Positions 14,664 through 23,938 of a DNA stretch of 32,998 nucleotides are shown here, piece after piece. The notes below the pieces were generated by a model, which was not told the origin of the DNA, did not search any database, and saw only the letters and a program-made list of their open reading frames with translations. Numbering within the stretch: the stretch's first letter is position 1; the number at the start of each line of letters is the position of its first letter. The stretch comes from Oscillospiraceae bacterium (GTDB lineage Bacteria > Bacillota > Clostridia > Oscillospirales > CAG-272). The position numbers were made by a program, and so were the translations under genes. The stretch covers positions 79,025-112,022 of the forward strand of contig SVRS01000003.1 of NCBI GenBank assembly GCA_015064695.1, read 5' to 3'.

Positions 14664-15842
14664 TCAATGCTTCCGCCATACGTTCTCGTTCACGACGGCG
14701 GTATAGGATTGCAAAATATTCACGACCTTGGTGGACACGTTCTCGTCGGTATAGGCGGGAACGGGGGTTCCATGATCGCCCCGCTCATGCATAGTGATCG
14801 ACGTGGAGACCGCTTGGAGCAGACTATCCGCCCGAATACCGGCTAAAGTAAAGCATCCGTGATCCATGGCCTCCGCACGCTCGGTCGAGGTACGAATGGA
14901 CACAGCGGGAAACGGCGCGCCTACGGACGTATAGAAGCTTGCCTCCTCCGGTAGCGTGCCACTGTCCGAAATCACGCACAGAGCCCCCATCTGCAAGCGA
15001 TTGTAATCGTGGAAGCCCAAAGGCTTATGCAGGATCACATGGGGATCCAGGCGGAATCCCGTTGCCTCCAGACGCTTACGGGAACGAGGATGACAGGAAT
15101 ACAGGATGGGCTTTCCGTAAACCTCAGCCAGCCGATTGATTGCCGTAAAGAGAGACAGAAAGCTTTCCTCTCCATCAATATTCTCCTCTCGATGGGCAGA
15201 TAATAGAAAATATTCCTTTTCTTCAAGTCCCAGGCGGCTCAGAACATCGCTTTTTTGAATCCCAACCCAATTGGCGCGCAGAACCTCCGCCATGGGAGAG
15301 CCTGTGACGAACACCCGCTCAGCAGGCAAACCGCAATCCAACAGATTCTGCCGCGCTTGTTCGGAATAGGCCATATTCACGTCGGATATGACATCCACAA
15401 TACGGCGGTTCGTCTCCTCAGGCAATCGCTCGTCCTTGCAACGGTTCCCTGCCTCCATATGGAAAACGGGAATATGCAACCGCTTGGCTGAAATGGCAGA
15501 CAAGCAGGAATTCGTATCCCCCAGCAACAGCAAAGCATCCGGCAGGGTATCCCGCAGAAGCTTGTAGGTGGCATTCAGAATGTTCCCCACCGTCTCCCCC
15601 AGGTCAGCCCCGACGGTTTGTAAGGTCACATCCGGTCCGTCCAGACCCAGGTCGCGAAAGATCGCACCGTTCAGAGAATAGTCGTAATTCTGTCCCGTAT
15701 GCACCAGAATGCAATCAAAATAAACGCGGCATTTTCGGATTACCTCCGACAGACGAATCACCTCGGGGCGAGTCCCCACAATGATCATCACCTTTAATCT
15801 TCCGTCTCCGCGGAATTGAATGCTGCCCCCCGAATCAGTCAT
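14664..15842 (-). CDS. capG: UDP-N-acetylglucosamine 2-epimerase-type enzyme (CapG-like)
   Basis: This 392-residue enzyme belongs to the WecB/CapG non-hydrolysing 2-epimerases. Motifs include GTRPEVIRLSEV near the N-terminus, HTGQNYD, LLGDTNSCL, HMEAGNRCKDERLPEETNRR (catalytic acid/base region), SAHREEN and SDSGTLPEEA. Its place as the third gene after CapE and CapF homologues matches the Staphylococcus aureus order, where CapG epimerises C2 in the last step to UDP-N-acetyl-L-fucosamine. The start is the ATG at 15842. The TTG 18 nt upstream is part of the GAGGAGGTG ribosome-binding site. It overlaps capF by 8 nt. Specificity is inferred from context. Confidence 0.9.
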   Translation of the reverse strand: MTDSGGSIQFRGDGRLKVMIIVGTRPEVIRLSEVIRKCRVYFDCILVHTGQNYDYSLNGAIFRDLGLDGPDVTLQTVGADLGETVGNILNATYKLLRDTLPDALLLLGDTNSCLSAISAKRLHIPVFHMEAGNRCKDERLPEETNRRIVDVISDVNMAYSEQARQNLLDCGLPAERVFVTGSPMAEVLRANWVGIQKSDVLSRLGLEEKEYFLLSAHREENIDGEESFLSLFTAINRLAEVYGKPILYSCHPRSRKRLEATGFRLDPHVILHKPLGFHDYNRLQMGALCVISDSGTLPEEASFYTSVGAPFPAVSIRTSTERAEAMDHGCFTLAGIRADSLLQAVSTSITMHERGDHGTPVPAYTDENVSTKVVNILQSYTAVVNENVWRKH

Positions 15843-16989
15843 GGGAATCCACCTCCTCAAAATACGTGTCCGGATCTGCAGGATCGTAGCATTCGCTGGC
15901 CCATATCACCGTGATCAGATCCTCGGTATCCGCTATATTGGCCATACTGTGAATATATCCGGGCGGAATGCGGATCACCTCAGGCGATTCCCCCGTCACA
16001 AAAAATTCCAATATATCCCGATCCCCTTGCTTCCGCATACGAATCAAGCCCTTGCCCGCAACCACGGTAAAGATTTCATGCTTGCGTCGATGCCAATGCT
16101 CGCCCTTTACGGCTCCCGGCCGCGTTCGGTTAACCGAGATCTGCCCGCAAGAATCACTGCGAAGCCATTCCGTAAAAGAGCCTCGCTCATCTCGACTGAC
16201 CGTCAGGGGATAGTGCATTTTCTCCACAGGCAGGTAGGACACATAAGTTGAGTAGAGCTTTTGCTCGAAGCTTCCCTCACTTCCTGCCGGGATAACGGGT
16301 GTCCCCGCTCCGTCTCGGTAGCCCTCTAGCAGATGGGCCAATTCCCCAACGGTCAGCATATGCGGTGCGGGCATGGAGCCGACCGCCTCGTCCCCGTCAA
16401 GGGGAAGTCGCCCCTCCGAGGCCGTTTCCAGGATGTGAAGCATCCAGGAAACGAGATCCTCCACATACAAAAGAGCCAGCTTCTCAAAGGGATCATACAC
16501 CGTAATAGGCATATCCCGCGTCATGCGGTAGCAAAAGGTTGCTACCACGGAATTATAGTGGGGACGGCCCCCGCGCCCAAACAGGCTCGGAAACCGACAT
16601 ATGAATACCGTTGCTCCCGTGCGCGCGGCATACTCCCTCAGCATACCCTCGCACGCCAGCTTACTTTGTCCATAGGCCGTATCGAAACGCCCCTCCAGGG
16701 ATGCCTGCACGGAAGAGGCAAAGAGTATCGGGCACGTATTCCCTGCCTTTTCCAGCTTCTCCACCAAGGACCGCATAGCCTCCACATTTCCCCGACGAAT
16801 TTTTTCAGGTTCAGAATCTCGATTCACACCAGCTAAATGGAATACGAAATCCGCCTCCGTGCAATATTTTTCCAATAAAACAGGGTCAGATGGCAGATCG
16901 TATCCCAGCACCCTGTGGGATGCTTGTGCAAGGGCAGTGGTCAAATGCCGGCCGACGAAGCCGTCTGCGCCTGTAACCAGCACCCTCAT
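15835..16989 (-). CDS. capF: CapF-like bifunctional reductase: SDR domain plus C-terminal cupin
   Basis: The 384-residue protein fuses two domains, as in CapF. An N-terminal Rossmann SDR domain (about 1-250) has GADGFVG near residues 7-13 and a YGQSK catalytic YxxxK. A C-terminal cupin (about 260-375) has GEHWHRRKHEIFTVVAGKG, giving a metal-binding His/Glu set, and a later GYIHSM. In S. aureus the cupin performs a C3 epimerisation and the SDR domain an NADPH reduction, producing UDP-N-acetyl-L-talosamine-type intermediates. The start overlaps capE by 4 nt (ATGA) and the stop overlaps capG by 8 nt. The domain fusion makes the assignment strong. Confidence 0.92.
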   Translation of the reverse strand: MRVLVTGADGFVGRHLTTALAQASHRVLGYDLPSDPVLLEKYCTEADFVFHLAGVNRDSEPEKIRRGNVEAMRSLVEKLEKAGNTCPILFASSVQASLEGRFDTAYGQSKLACEGMLREYAARTGATVFICRFPSLFGRGGRPHYNSVVATFCYRMTRDMPITVYDPFEKLALLYVEDLVSWMLHILETASEGRLPLDGDEAVGSMPAPHMLTVGELAHLLEGYRDGAGTPVIPAGSEGSFEQKLYSTYVSYLPVEKMHYPLTVSRDERGSFTEWLRSDSCGQISVNRTRPGAVKGEHWHRRKHEIFTVVAGKGLIRMRKQGDRDILEFFVTGESPEVIRIPPGYIHSMANIADTEDLITVIWASECYDPADPDTYFEEVDSHD

Positions 16990-18038
16990 ACTCGTCCGTC
17001 CTTCGCCAGCTCCCCACGAATATAGGGGAGTGTGAGCAGGATCTCCTTCACCTCATCCACCGTCAGAAGGCGGGTGTTCAGAGAATTGAATTCAGCAAAA
17101 GCATTATGCTCTACGTTTCCATAGTCAAAGAATTGCTCATAGTTCAAATCGCGACTATCGCAGGGAACACGGTAATACCCTCCTTTGTCCTCGGCTCGAG
17201 CGCATTCCTCATTCGTCAAAAGAGTCTCGTAAAGCTTTTCCCCATGGCGGGTGCCAATGGTTTTGATCTCACACCGCCCTTCGGGATCAAAGAGCAAGCG
17301 TGTGGCACGAGCCAGCACGTCGATGGTGCAGGCCGGTGCTTTCTGCACCCAAATATCTCCGCTTTTTCCCTGCTCAAAGGCGCAAAGCACCAGGTTAATG
17401 GCCTCGTCCAGCGTCATGATAAAGCGAGTCATTTCGGGATTCGTCAGCGTGACGGGCTTTCCCGCACGGATCTGCTCGATCCAGAGTGGGATTACCGAGC
17501 CGCGGGAGCAAAGCACGTTTCCGTACCGCGTGCAGCAGATCGAGGTTTTACCCGCAAAGGAGGATCGGGCCTTGGAGACGGCTATCTTTTCCATCAAAGC
17601 CTTTGACAGTCCCATCGCGTTGACGGGATAGGCCGCCTTATCGGTCGACAAGCAGATCACCCGCTCAACCCCTGCATCCACGGCCGCATTCAGCAGATTC
17701 TCCGTACCGATCACATTCGTCTTGACGGCCTCCATGGGAAAAAATTCACAGGAAGGCACCTGCTTGAGGGCGGCGGCATGGAAGACCATATCCACGTCCT
17801 TCATGGCGTATTTCAAACTTTGCGGATCCCGAACGTCCGCAATATAGAAGCGGATCCGATCCGACGCCTCGGGCATGCTCACCTGAAGCTCGTGGCGAAG
17901 GGCATTCTGCTTTTCCTCGTCTCTGGAAAAAATGCGGATCTCACGCAGATCCATATTTCCCACGCGGTTCAGAACGGCGCGTCCAAAGCTTCCCGTTCCC
18001 CCGGTAATGAGCAGAGTTTTATCTGCAAACATTGACAT
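16986..18038 (-). CDS. capE: CapE-like UDP-GlcNAc 4,6-dehydratase / 5-epimerase
   Basis: CapE starts UDP-N-acetyl-L-fucosamine synthesis by dehydrating and inverting UDP-GlcNAc. The SDR signature GGTGSFG lies near the N-terminus, then DVRDPQSL, HAAALKQVPSCEFFPMEAVKTN, and STDKAAYPVNAMGLSKALMEK. In that last segment Met stands where most SDRs have catalytic Tyr (MGLSK), a feature of this CapE branch. Three ATGs compete at 18044, 18038 and 18032; AAGGAG is 2, 8 and 14 nt away respectively, so 18038 is favoured, giving 350 residues. The TTG at 18068 is rejected. A promoter lies about 100 nt upstream, and capF overlaps the 3' end. Confidence 0.92.
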   Translation of the reverse strand: MSMFADKTLLITGGTGSFGRAVLNRVGNMDLREIRIFSRDEEKQNALRHELQVSMPEASDRIRFYIADVRDPQSLKYAMKDVDMVFHAAALKQVPSCEFFPMEAVKTNVIGTENLLNAAVDAGVERVICLSTDKAAYPVNAMGLSKALMEKIAVSKARSSFAGKTSICCTRYGNVLCSRGSVIPLWIEQIRAGKPVTLTNPEMTRFIMTLDEAINLVLCAFEQGKSGDIWVQKAPACTIDVLARATRLLFDPEGRCEIKTIGTRHGEKLYETLLTNEECARAEDKGGYYRVPCDSRDLNYEQFFDYGNVEHNAFAEFNSLNTRLLTVDEVKEILLTLPYIRGELAKDGRV

Positions 18039-18135
18039 CTTCATCTCTCCTTCCCGACACGCGGGCAACGTCGTTGGCGATACCGAGGGAATTCCGTCCT
18101 TTTATAACGGCGAAGCCCGGCATCCGTTTTGCTAC

Positions 18136-18164
18136 ATCATACCACAAAATCCCCAAAAAGTCAA
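18136..18164 (-). promoter_or_regulatory. Promoter of the capE-F-G-fliB unit
   Basis: On the minus strand, a -35 TTGACT (18159-18164), a 17-bp spacer and a -10 TATGAT (18136-18141) are present. The promoter lies immediately after the terminator of the ABC-transporter pair and leaves a leader of about 90 nt before capE. Confidence 0.8.
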
Positions 18165-18184
18165 GAGATTCCGCGGCAAGACAC

Positions 18185-18223
18185 AAGAAAGAAGCTTACT
18201 CCGATCAAAGAACGGAGTAAGCT
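18185..18223 (-). terminator. Terminator of the ABC-transporter pair
   Basis: On the minus strand, an 11-bp perfect stem (AGCTTACTCCG, 9-nt loop, CGGAGTAAGCT) is followed by TCTTTCTT. It begins 12 nt after the stop codon of the 976-residue ABC protein. Confidence 0.85.
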
Positions 18224-18234
18224 CAGAAAGAAAG

Positions 18235-21165
18235 TCAAATATCGTATTTGGACAAAATAGCGCTGGGAGTCTTGCGGAGCAAAAGCATAGCGGGAAGAAC
18301 CCCGAAAAACAGAGCCGCCACGCACAGAATCACGAAAAGTGCAGTAGCCATCCACCAGGGGAAATAGAAAATCGAGGAGAACAGCGCCGCTCCCGAAAGA
18401 GACCCGATGAACCACGCCGACAGGAAGTATCCCAACGCCAGGGTCATGGTAACGAGCATCATGGTTTCCACGGCAAAGCGGAACAGCAGATTCTTTTTGC
18501 TCACGCCAATGGCGCGGAGAACCCCAACCTCTCGCACCCGACTCATAAAGGAGGAGCGCATGATAAAGAACACGCAGACACACATGATTGCCAAAATGAC
18601 GGTAACGACCAGAACGCACTGCACCACGGTCTCTCTCATCTCGCGGAACATTTGCTCAAACAGGCTGTCGGGCGTGATGAAGCCATCTTGACCCAACATT
18701 TGGGTAAGATACGCGGCGGTAGCAGAGAGATCGCTCGAGCGAATCATTAGATAATTGGAATAGAAGCGTTCCCCGTTATAGGAATCCCACACCTCGTAGG
18801 TATGGACGTTCAGTTTATCCTGATCCGTCTTACCCGCCGAGCCGGCCAACGCAATATAATCCTCATCGCAAATCACGTAATCATAGTCGCTGTTGCCGTA
18901 CACCTCAAACTGAAACAGATACTCATCGTACTCCCACCGATCCGAGGTATCGGACACCATTTTCTCAACCCGCTCAATCACATCGGGACGCTCAAAATAT
19001 GCCTGTATTTCCTCGTTAGAGGCCGCGGCATAGTCCGGATTTTCTTCCCGGTAAAGCATCGCCGAGCAGATTGCCCAAGGGTCGTAGCCCAGGAGATTCG
19101 CGCAGGATACGATGCTTTCCTTTGTAGCAATGGCCCATTCTTCGTAAGTCAGACTCTTATCGGGCTGTTCCTCCATCTTGGCTCGAAGGAACTCCGGCAG
19201 ATAGGTAATGTAATGATCCAGGAACCAGGAGTAAAAGCCGATTTCGGATTGCATATTCATTTTTGTTGCGTACTCGGTAGGATTCTCTACAAGAGTCACT
19301 CCAAAGGTATCAAAAACGAAAGCCGGATATGCGGAGAGCGAATACTTGTCCCGATCCACGTTGGCAACGACAAAGCTTTTGCCCAGCAGATGCACCGTAT
19401 CGCCCGCCGCCAGATTTCCTCCGTCAAACGCATATCGGCAGATCATCTCCCCCGGTTTGAGAATCTTTTCCATCCCCACCTGAGAGGCAGGCACTACGGG
19501 CATCCAAAAATACTGATTCATCACGCTTTTCGCCATGGTCAGACCGTCTGCGTAGTAGAACAACTCGTCGGAGCGTACAACGCCCGTGATCCGAAGCTTT
19601 GTACCGGAGGCATTTCCGTAATCATTTGCCGAAATCAATCCGATCAGGTCCTCATACCCATCGATGTAACGGGCCGAGGAGCTTTCGATCAGCTTATCCG
19701 CCAGGGCAGTTGTGACAAGAATATCGTAAGAGCCCTTTTTCACGGTCCCTTCTCCCTCTACTATGGGAAGCTCCTCCGCGTGGGCGGCATCAACCATTTG
19801 TCCCCTCGCGCTCAAGGTAACGCTCTTTGACGTCATAAATGCAGCGGATTGGAAATGCAGATAGTCACCGTCATACGCTGGGCTGCTCCCGATGATCCGC
19901 GCAAAATCCATCCCGTAATTGCCAATCTCGGCGGATATAGCGGAATAATCCATTTCGGGGTCCAAAGGAATATAGAACACGCGATCGTTATGATCCCGAC
20001 GCAGATCCGTAAAGGACCGAACTCCTGCGGCGGATACGGCGGTCATGAATACCATGACCACGGCCAGAAGGAACAGACAGGCTCGAAGAAGCCTTCTTCC
20101 CTTCTTTTTCTTCTTCACGGAAAAATTCTCCCGCCAAGCGTACCTCAAGGAATTTTTCCAATGGTAGAGACGGCCGAAATTCTTTCCTTCAATGGGTGTC
20201 AGCTTAGACATATCCAGCTTATGACCGTTACGCGTATTTTTTTCAGGAGTCGGGCAGTATACGCCCTCTACCAGCTTGATCTCGCTGGACTCGTCCAAAA
20301 GCTTAACAGACGGATCGTTGGTTTTCAGATACAGCTTTCCGCCCATGCAAACCAACTGTAACGTCACCGAGGCCTCGTGCTCTCCGTAATACTCTAGCTT
20401 AACGCCTCCGGCCGCCACCTCGGTTTTGGGTAATTCCCCCAGATAGATATGGCTCTTATTCCGTTGCACGTAGCCGTTGGCATCCTCGTTGATCCGATCG
20501 GATTCCACGTGACCGTCCACGATCTCAATGACACGGTCACAGTAGTAATCCACCAAATTGGCCTCATGGGTCACAAGCAGAACCAGATGCGTGCGTGAGA
20601 TTTCCTTGAGAATATCCATTACCATCACGGTGTTGGCCTCGTCCAGGTTTCCCGTAGGCTCATCTGCCAGGATGATTGCGGGATTCTTGACCAGCGCACG
20701 AGCAATGGCCACCCGTTGCTGCTGGCCGCCCGACAAGGTATCTGGCGTACGATCCCGATATTTGTCCATATCCACGTTGGCCAGGGCGGCGATGGTACGC
20801 TCGAATATGGCGGTCTCGTCGTTCATGCCGCACAAACGAAGGGCCGCGGAAACGTTCTCGTAGACCGTTTCCCCCATGTTCAGGTTGTAATTTTGAAAGA
20901 TATAGCCCACGTAACGATTCCGCAGGGTATCCGTATCCTTACGGATATTCCGGCCGAACAGCTCGATGGATCCCGATGCGATGCTGTCCAAACCGCCGAT
21001 AGCGTTCAGCAGGGTAGTCTTACCGCAACCGCTCTGACCGAAAATCGCCACCATACCGGATTCGGGAAGCTCCAGATTCACGTCATCCATCACGTGCAGT
21101 TGATTGCTCTTCCCCTTGTTGTAGTATTTATGGGCGTTCGTAATTTTTACAGGAATCTTCTTCAT
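18235..21165 (-). CDS. ABC transporter, fused ATPase and MacB/FtsX-type permease (976 aa)
   Basis: The N-terminal ATPase domain (about 1-235) has Walker A GQSGCGKTT, Q-loop FQNYN, signature LSGGQQQR, Walker B ILADEPTGNLDE and the H-loop VTHE. A linker of about 140 residues with beta-rich sequence leads to a Lys-rich patch and the first membrane helix near residue 385. A very large extracytoplasmic region (about 410-850) follows, then three helices at the C-terminus with the FtsX-like VREVGVLRAIGVSKKN coupling segment between them. This is the type VII (mechanotransmission) ABC fold. It overlaps the 809-residue partner by 4 nt, suggesting a heterodimer. Peptide or lipoprotein handling is possible; no substrate is visible. 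Confidence 0.9.
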   Translation of the reverse strand: MKKIPVKITNAHKYYNKGKSNQLHVMDDVNLELPESGMVAIFGQSGCGKTTLLNAIGGLDSIASGSIELFGRNIRKDTDTLRNRYVGYIFQNYNLNMGETVYENVSAALRLCGMNDETAIFERTIAALANVDMDKYRDRTPDTLSGGQQQRVAIARALVKNPAIILADEPTGNLDEANTVMVMDILKEISRTHLVLLVTHEANLVDYYCDRVIEIVDGHVESDRINEDANGYVQRNKSHIYLGELPKTEVAAGGVKLEYYGEHEASVTLQLVCMGGKLYLKTNDPSVKLLDESSEIKLVEGVYCPTPEKNTRNGHKLDMSKLTPIEGKNFGRLYHWKNSLRYAWRENFSVKKKKKGRRLLRACLFLLAVVMVFMTAVSAAGVRSFTDLRRDHNDRVFYIPLDPEMDYSAISAEIGNYGMDFARIIGSSPAYDGDYLHFQSAAFMTSKSVTLSARGQMVDAAHAEELPIVEGEGTVKKGSYDILVTTALADKLIESSSARYIDGYEDLIGLISANDYGNASGTKLRITGVVRSDELFYYADGLTMAKSVMNQYFWMPVVPASQVGMEKILKPGEMICRYAFDGGNLAAGDTVHLLGKSFVVANVDRDKYSLSAYPAFVFDTFGVTLVENPTEYATKMNMQSEIGFYSWFLDHYITYLPEFLRAKMEEQPDKSLTYEEWAIATKESIVSCANLLGYDPWAICSAMLYREENPDYAAASNEEIQAYFERPDVIERVEKMVSDTSDRWEYDEYLFQFEVYGNSDYDYVICDEDYIALAGSAGKTDQDKLNVHTYEVWDSYNGERFYSNYLMIRSSDLSATAAYLTQMLGQDGFITPDSLFEQMFREMRETVVQCVLVVTVILAIMCVCVFFIMRSSFMSRVREVGVLRAIGVSKKNLLFRFAVETMMLVTMTLALGYFLSAWFIGSLSGAALFSSIFYFPWWMATALFVILCVAALFFGVLPAMLLLRKTPSAILSKYDI

Positions 21166-23591
21166 GCCTTGGAGCCTCCTTTCAAAGTTTTTTTCACGCT
21201 ATCGCTGAACATACGCTTCACGTACTTACGGGACAGATTGAGTGCGACCAGGATCAGCATAGATGCGATGAGGATATAATCTCCCGCGTGCAGGAATGGG
21301 AATAGGTAATTGGTCTGCGGCAGCATGTACACCACCGCACAGGTAATAGCCGTAATGACCGTCGCAGGGATCAGCGCAATGAGGGTTTGCACATAGATGC
21401 TGATGCGCACAACGGTGGTTGGAATACCCATGGAACGCATGATGGCAATGTCTCCGCGAGTGGCATTCATGGCGCGAGAGGAGCAGAGAGACAGGAACGC
21501 CGTCACAAAGACAATGGCCATCAAAAACAGGAACGCATTGAAGCCTGCGTTCAGCTTCTCCTCCAGCACCTCAAAAACATCAGGCTCGATGGTCTCGTCG
21601 GATACCACCGCGGTATAGCCCAATTCGCGAAGGCGCTCCACCTTGCCATGAGCCTCCCGATCGTTTTCAAAGAAAAGGGATGCCTGGGTGTACGCCTGCG
21701 TGTAGTAATGCTCGTACATGAATTCCAACAGGATATCAGGGGACAGAACCATAAAGCCGGCATTACTGATCCCGCTTCCCTCCTGCCAGCGCTCGTAATA
21801 ACGGGTTTCCAGATCCTGCTTCATCCCTTCCGACACGTCCCATACCATAGTGTATCCATCGAAGGAGTGCTGAACGGTGGATTCCTCTCCGTATCCGGGC
21901 TTTACAACGTCCACGATAATACCGTTGCCGTAGCCTCCTCCGTAGCTATGATCGTAATAGTATTGGTAGTTGAAAAAGTTACCCGACATAACGGTATGGA
22001 TCAACACGTCCTCTCGCTCGGGCGCACCCTCCTTGCCGATTCCCATATCAGCGAGGAAAGCGGTGATGGAGCCATCGTTCGCGTAATAGGTCTTGGAGGG
22101 AAGATCGAAATCGATGTAGGTATCCCCTTGCATGGAGGTATGATAAACCGTCTCGTTTTCGGGAACAGACAATTCTATGTTGTAACCGAAGTTATACCGT
22201 TGATTCGAAAAAAAGGCAATGGCGCTGGCGATGCGATAGCCGTTTTCCGAAAATAGCATCCGAGGTGTGCGGGAATTATCGTAATAGTAAGATACACCCA
22301 CCACCTTGTACGTAGCCATTTCAAAGAGCAGAGGGAATACCGTCTCCTCAAAGCCGTCCTGTCCCAGATGATTCTTAAAGGAAATGGGCACCTCCAAAAC
22401 CACCTCGTTATCCTTTTCGGGGTACCGGCCTGCATCCAGCTTGACATCCGAGGCAGGATAGCCGAAGGAAACCTCATACCACTGCACGCGACCGTTTTCT
22501 GCATCCTCAAAGCTGACACCTACCGTGCGATCCAGCATGGAATCGTAGTGCAGGTAATTCTCAGCACCCATATCCGCGGCCAGCTTTTCCAGTTCTTCGT
22601 CCGTGATGATCTGCCCATCCCGCCGCACGATGACCGTGCGCCCTTCCACGTGGGTAAACATCGTCCTTTCGCTGAAAAGACTTCGCGAATCATAGGTAAA
22701 CGAGGTAACCAAGGCCAATACCAGTGCCGTCACGGTCATGAGAATGCAAAGGAACACCGATAGCTTCGGCGTAGCGCCGAAGCGAACGCGCCCCAAAACC
22801 AAGCCGTTGCGCAGGGTATTGGCCGTTTTTCGGGCGGTATTGCTCACCATAGGCGAGGCCTCGGGCATGGGTGCATGATCTCTTACGGAAGTAGTCGGGC
22901 GAATGGTATGATCCAGCTCCACCGCACCGTCGAAGATACGGATATGGCGAGTGGCGTAATCCTCCACCTGCTCAAAATTGTGGGTAACCACCACCACCAG
23001 CTTATCCTCGGCCACCTCTCGCAGAAGCCGTATGATCTCCTTAGAGGACTGACTATCCAAATTGCCTGTGGGCTCGTCGGCCAAAATAATCGGCGAATCC
23101 TTCGCCAGAGCGCGGGCGATGACGGTTCTCTGCTTCTGTCCTCCCGAAAGCTTGCTTCCCTTGTGGCGGACGTGCTTTTCCAATCCTACACGCCGAAGAA
23201 GCTCCATAGCGCGCTCACGTCGCTTCCCGGGATCCTCGATGTGCATAAGCGCCAGCTCTACGTTCTGCAAAACGGTAAAGCTCTCGATGATATTGTAATC
23301 CTGAAAAATGAAGGATATGTACTGCTTGCGGTATTCCTCCCAATCCTTTTGCAGAAAATGGGAGGTGGGTTCCCCCTCCACCAGCATCTCCCCCTCCTCG
23401 TAAGTGTCCATGCCGCTGATGACGTTCAGCAGGGTGGATTTACCCGATCCCGACTTACCCGTCACGGCCACGAACTCTCCCTTAGAAAAGGTCAGATCCA
23501 CGCCGCGGATACCAACCGATACGTTGGAATCCGAGACGTAGATTTTGCCTATGTTCTTTAGTTCAAGTAGCGGTGTATTCATGTTTGTCAT
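21162..23591 (-). CDS. ABC transporter, fused ATPase and MacB/FtsX-type permease (809 aa)
   Basis: Partner of the downstream 976-residue ABC protein. The ATPase domain (about 1-235) shows Walker A GKSGSGKST, FQDYN, signature LSGGQKQR, Walker B ILADEPTGNLDS and VTHN. One membrane helix near residue 275 precedes a large extracytoplasmic domain of about 340 residues. Three C-terminal helices follow, with the FtsX-type IAIMRSMGIPTTVVRIS coupling helix. The ATG at 23591 has AAAGGAG 5 nt upstream. There is no separate adaptor protein of the MacA type and no two-component system next to it. Head-to-tail overlap implies one heterodimeric pump with two competent ATPases. Confidence 0.9.
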   Translation of the reverse strand: MTNMNTPLLELKNIGKIYVSDSNVSVGIRGVDLTFSKGEFVAVTGKSGSGKSTLLNVISGMDTYEEGEMLVEGEPTSHFLQKDWEEYRKQYISFIFQDYNIIESFTVLQNVELALMHIEDPGKRRERAMELLRRVGLEKHVRHKGSKLSGGQKQRTVIARALAKDSPIILADEPTGNLDSQSSKEIIRLLREVAEDKLVVVVTHNFEQVEDYATRHIRIFDGAVELDHTIRPTTSVRDHAPMPEASPMVSNTARKTANTLRNGLVLGRVRFGATPKLSVFLCILMTVTALVLALVTSFTYDSRSLFSERTMFTHVEGRTVIVRRDGQIITDEELEKLAADMGAENYLHYDSMLDRTVGVSFEDAENGRVQWYEVSFGYPASDVKLDAGRYPEKDNEVVLEVPISFKNHLGQDGFEETVFPLLFEMATYKVVGVSYYYDNSRTPRMLFSENGYRIASAIAFFSNQRYNFGYNIELSVPENETVYHTSMQGDTYIDFDLPSKTYYANDGSITAFLADMGIGKEGAPEREDVLIHTVMSGNFFNYQYYYDHSYGGGYGNGIIVDVVKPGYGEESTVQHSFDGYTMVWDVSEGMKQDLETRYYERWQEGSGISNAGFMVLSPDILLEFMYEHYYTQAYTQASLFFENDREAHGKVERLRELGYTAVVSDETIEPDVFEVLEEKLNAGFNAFLFLMAIVFVTAFLSLCSSRAMNATRGDIAIMRSMGIPTTVVRISIYVQTLIALIPATVITAITCAVVYMLPQTNYLFPFLHAGDYILIASMLILVALNLSRKYVKRMFSDSVKKTLKGGSKA

Positions 23592-23747
23592 TGAATCTCC
23601 TTTCTTGTTCGATTATTCAGATAATGCAATCTCTAATGATACAGACGCCAAAAACTCATTTTGGTTGCGTTTTTATAAAACGTAACGGAATGTATTCGTA
23701 TATTTTCTTCTTTTCGATAGACACATCCCTTTGTTGACATTCCGTGA
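23592..23747. other. Upstream region of the ABC pair with two palindromes
   Basis: No clear sigma-A promoter for the ABC pair could be fixed here. Two inverted repeats stand out. The first is CGTTTT-TAT-AAAACG (near 23667-23681). The second, a perfect 9-3-9 palindrome TTGACATTC-CGT-GAATGTCAA (23734-23754), continues into the regulator fragment. Either could be an operator for the ABC operon, which reads leftward from here. Confidence 0.45.
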
Positions 23748-23927
23748 ATGTCAAGGGAGCTTGCCGATCGATTGCAAATTATCGGTTTGGACATTGACAA
23801 AAATGCCATACAGAGAATGGGGTCCGGGCAAAGATTCATTACCGACATTGAGCTTGTTTATTTAGCCAAGGTATTTGGCAAAACCTTGGATGAATTATTT
23901 GGTACTACTTCTATCGGCCATCTTTAA
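23748..23927 (+). pseudogene. C-terminal remnant of an XRE-type helix-turn-helix regulator
   Basis: The 59 codons from ATG at 23748 read MSRELADRLQIIGLDIDKNA, then IQRMGSGQRFITDIELVYLA and KVFGKTLDELF. This matches the second half of a Cro/C1-type HTH domain. The family pattern here is ELAxxLQxxGLDIxxxxIxRxExGxRxVTDxELxxLAKxFGxxxxELF. The first helix and the N-terminus are missing: the codon just before the ATG is TGA, a TAG lies nine codons further up, and no ribosome-binding site is visible. I read it as a decayed gene. It lies divergent to the ABC pair, where such a regulator might once have acted. Confidence 0.72.
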
Positions 23928-23938
23928 AAATCTGAAAT

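Noticed and set aside
23633..23848. Minus-strand open frame of 71 codons in the ABC upstream region
   Set aside because: The plus strand here encodes a recognisable HTH segment, while the minus-strand translation resembles nothing.
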